Shown in pieces: positions 62,166 through 64,000 of a stretch of DNA of 64,000 nucleotides. The notes under the pieces are model-generated. The model ran no database searches and was not told where the DNA came from. It saw only the letters and a list, made by a program, of their open reading frames with translations. Position 1 is the stretch's first letter, and every line of letters begins with the position of its first letter. A program made the position numbers and the translations under genes. The stretch is from an uncultured Prevotellaceae bacterium (GTDB taxonomy: Bacteria; Bacteroidota; Bacteroidia; Bacteroidales; Bacteroidaceae). The stretch spans positions 51,125-115,124 of the forward strand of contig CACZDV010000004.1 in NCBI GenBank assembly GCA_902780025.1. The letters are read 5' to 3'.

Positions 62166-63740
62166 TCAAAGTTTCTCCGCCCCTATCGTGCTTCGGTCGT
62201 CCTTCTTCTCCATATTCTTATAGCGCTGGATTTCCTCCTGCTCCAACTGGCAAAAACGCTCGTAGTCAGCCGCCATTGCCTCTGTGTCGTACTGCTTAGC
62301 CTCTGCCTCGTCAAATTTCAGATGTTGCAGATTAAAAGCGGCAAGCATATCGCGCTGGTGGGTATTGCCATTTGATAGGGTTACGTTGCGTTCCTTCAAT
62401 TCGTGCTTGGTGAAACTATTATCCGTAAAGTCGTATTGGCTGGCAGCATTCTTTGTATCCACCTTCACCACTTCACCACCCAGCGACTTTACTTTGTTCT
62501 CCAAGATACTGACAAACATAGAAGGTGCATGATTGGCAACCGATTTGCCAAAGCGTTTCTTTTTCTGAATCTTGCCAGTCTTCTCATTTACCTTAGTTTC
62601 TTTGGCCCTTGTAGTCCAACTACTAATTTGGTTGTTCTCCACGATAAACGTATCGCCCTCTTTCAACAAAGCGTTGGCTCTTTCTATGTGTTGCAGTTTA
62701 CGGATGGCAGCCTGTTTGCGGCGTAGTTCTGCCAACTCACGGCGCAGTTCCTTGTAGCGTTTGGAGTCGTTCCAAACCAATTTGATGCCACGTTTGATGG
62801 TGCCGTCATCGTTGAAGTTTTGCGGATTGTTAGCTCTGCGACTGCGGTCAATCTTCCTGCTCAGTCGGGTTATTTCCTCCTGAATATTGTCGCACTTCGA
62901 GGCCAGTTTGTCGATGCTTACAATATGCTCACCACTAACAGCCACCGTAGTTGGTCCAAGATCAATACCTACATTGCCCTTGCCCAGCGAACGGCCCTTC
63001 TGAGGCTTCTCACCCTCGATGGTCAGCTGTACATAGTACTTGTATTGACTGCGCACCAATCGCCTTACCACTTTCACCACTTTCACGCTATCAACACCAC
63101 CGTTCAGTGCCCACATCTCATAGTCTGCATGTTTGGGATTGTGCAGCATTTTTAGTGTGATGAACTTGGCATCTTTTCCGACCTTTCCATTCATCTTAAT
63201 GGCAAGCTCCATCGAGTCAAGATGCAGTTCCATACCAGAGAAGTAAACGACCCCACGTACAACCTTTCTGCGGCTTGAGAAGGAATCCAATTCACCATAT
63301 TTCTTAAATGAGATCCGTTTGGCTTTAAAGTCATACAACCTTTTGGCCCAAGCAGCCCATACGCTTGCCCCTAAATGGTCTAAGATGTAAGTAGTGAATC
63401 CAAGGTCGGCATAGGTCATATTGGTGCCCACTTGCTTTTGAACCAGCTTTTCAATATAGCCCTTTATGCTATATTCATCAAAAGAAACCTTGAAAGGTAT
63501 TTCCTTGCCTTTCAGCGTTTCGTTAATCTGAAACGGATGAGCTCTGAAAAAATCTCTCTTTTCTTTAATCTTCTCACAGGCTTGATACTCCTTCATCTGC
63601 TCAAAGTACCTGTATTGTCTGAGCAACTTGCCCTGCACGTAGTTGTACAACTGGCGAAGCTGCTCATAACGCTTGTTGAGGATATCAGCCTGATACTTCT
63701 CAACCTGCAAAGGCAATTCCAATACAAATACTTCGTTCAT
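62166..63740 (-). CDS. TnpB/Cas12-like RuvC nuclease lacking zinc-ribbon cysteines
   Basis: A 524-residue protein of the OrfB/TnpB (large IS1341-like) group, the ancestors of type V CRISPR effectors. Residues 1-240 are the N-terminal recognition part (HLGASVWAAWAKRLYDFKAKRISFKKYGELDS; VKVVRRLVRSQYKYYVQLTIEG). The RuvC acids are all present: D260 in GNVGIDLGPTTVAV, E368 in TFIVENNQISSW, D464 in HQRDMLAAFNL. Between residues 430 and 460, where TnpB has a CxxC...CxxC ribbon, there is no cysteine. No TnpA lies nearby. Two 28-base repeats start 12 bases upstream of its ATG. It could be an RNA-guided nuclease with its own guide array, or a lone transposon-derived TnpB. Confidence 0.8.
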   Translation of the reverse strand: MNEVFVLELPLQVEKYQADILNKRYEQLRQLYNYVQGKLLRQYRYFEQMKEYQACEKIKEKRDFFRAHPFQINETLKGKEIPFKVSFDEYSIKGYIEKLVQKQVGTNMTYADLGFTTYILDHLGASVWAAWAKRLYDFKAKRISFKKYGELDSFSSRRKVVRGVVYFSGMELHLDSMELAIKMNGKVGKDAKFITLKMLHNPKHADYEMWALNGGVDSVKVVKVVRRLVRSQYKYYVQLTIEGEKPQKGRSLGKGNVGIDLGPTTVAVSGEHIVSIDKLASKCDNIQEEITRLSRKIDRSRRANNPQNFNDDGTIKRGIKLVWNDSKRYKELRRELAELRRKQAAIRKLQHIERANALLKEGDTFIVENNQISSWTTRAKETKVNEKTGKIQKKKRFGKSVANHAPSMFVSILENKVKSLGGEVVKVDTKNAASQYDFTDNSFTKHELKERNVTLSNGNTHQRDMLAAFNLQHLKFDEAEAKQYDTEAMAADYERFCQLEQEEIQRYKNMEKKDDRSTIGAEKL

Positions 63741-63751
63741 TTTAATTCAAA

Positions 63752-63845
63752 TAGCCTACATTTCTGGGTGATTAACACCGGCGGTCAGCAGCTTCTGCTC
63801 ATGCGTCGGCCTGTCACTAGCCTACATTTCTGGGTGATTAACACC
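63752..63845. CRISPR. Two-repeat CRISPR-like array next to the RuvC nuclease
   Basis: Two identical 28-base direct repeats at 63752-63779 and 63818-63845 (begin TAGCCTACATTTC, end GGTGATTAACACC) enclose a 38-base unique, GC-richer spacer; the period is 66 bases. Each repeat ends in a GGTG-ATTAA-CACC hairpin next to the spacer on the plus strand, like the 5' handle of Cas12-type guide RNAs. No third direct copy follows before the window ends. Two copies is the minimum for an array, so a duplicated transposon end is an alternative. Confidence 0.5.
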
Positions 63846-63852
63846 CTATGGC

Positions 63853-63873
63853 GTGTAATCACCTGGGAATGAA
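63853..63873 (+). other. Anti-repeat-like sequence
   Basis: GTGTAATCACCTGGGAATGAA resembles the reverse complement of the array repeat at about 16 of 21 positions with one gap. It lies 7 bases after repeat 2, so the two could pair as a repeat:anti-repeat duplex, as in a tracrRNA, or fold as one hairpin. Confidence 0.4.
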
Positions 63874-63921
63874 TTAAAAAGGCCATGATTAGCATACTCG
63901 GGGACTTGCTCTATACTCCCA

Positions 63922-63950
63922 TTCCGCAAGCGGAACTGACTGTTATTTTT
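63922..63950 (+). terminator. Terminator-like hairpin beyond the array
   Basis: TTCCG-CAAG-CGGAA (63922-63935) is followed by CTGACTGTTATTTTT on the plus strand. It would end a rightward transcript carrying the repeats and the anti-repeat. The 155 bases from 63846 to the window end hold no recognised gene. Confidence 0.4.
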
Positions 63951-64000
63951 GCATTCCACCATTCTGCATAATCGTTTGTCGCACCAGCCGCCCACTGGCA

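Noticed and set aside
62100-63740. A complete IS200/IS605 element around the RuvC nuclease
   Set aside because: No TnpA gene and no matching end hairpin was found on the 3' side; only the upstream repeat pair is visible.
63846-64000. Fifty open codons on the minus strand running off the right edge
   Set aside because: No recognisable motif; an open frame of this length is not rare among six frames, and it overlaps the anti-repeat and hairpin.

Overview
The window looks like a chromosomal segment of a Prevotella-type member of the Bacteroidales. Pointers are the repeated Bacteroidetes promoter box TAnnTTTG in front of most transcription units, Bacteroidetes families (DUF3109, DUF4923, C_GCAxxG_C_C, M56 peptidase with a TonB C-domain, BspA-type LRR protein with a YNLNGQR...NGKKV tail), the rimP-nusA-infB / sufBCD gene order, and many glycoside hydrolases. 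I see no rRNA and recognise no tRNA.

Layout. 0-9.5 kb: end of an anti-sigma-like kinase, YitT, DUF3737, MalY aminotransferase, an esterase-GH53 galactanase fusion, a C_GCAxxG_C_C protein, an M20 hydrolase and a BlaI/BlaR-like pair with twin palindromic operators. 9.7-22.4 kb: acyl-CoA ligase, prfB, CYTH, VanZ, two tandem NSS sodium symporters, HhH protein, phosphate butyryltransferase facing an AraC regulator, DUF3109, ung and an S41 protease. 22.4-36 kb: rimP-nusA-infB-PP2C phosphatase-sufBCD in one direction, then a repeat-rich gap and a small secreted protein, then sufS-rnhB. 36-49.7 kb: a DUF4923 lipoprotein, a probable SRP RNA, a galactan set (GH30, GH35), a BspA-like protein, a membrane-anchored regulator, and a secreted coiled-coil operon ending in a frameshifted GH3. 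49.8-60 kb: gpmI, CoA-transferase, Fur-trpS, and a glycan operon (WecE, GT2, GT87 fused to a sulfatase-modifying-factor domain). 60-64 kb: a more AT-rich accessory end with a Fic protein, an orphan protein and a TnpB/Cas12-like RuvC nuclease preceded by a two-repeat CRISPR-like array.

Together the genes describe a saccharolytic anaerobe: GH53, GH30, GH35 and GH3 fit galactan or arabinogalactan breakdown, and CoA-transferase, Ptb and GpmI belong to fermentative carbon flow. The least ordinary parts are the RuvC nuclease with its repeat pair and anti-repeat at the right end, two composite inverted-repeat elements with AT-rich cores (about 32.8-33.1 and 43.9-44.2 kb), and intergenic-type repeats sitting in frame inside housekeeping genes (malY, sufD, rnhB).
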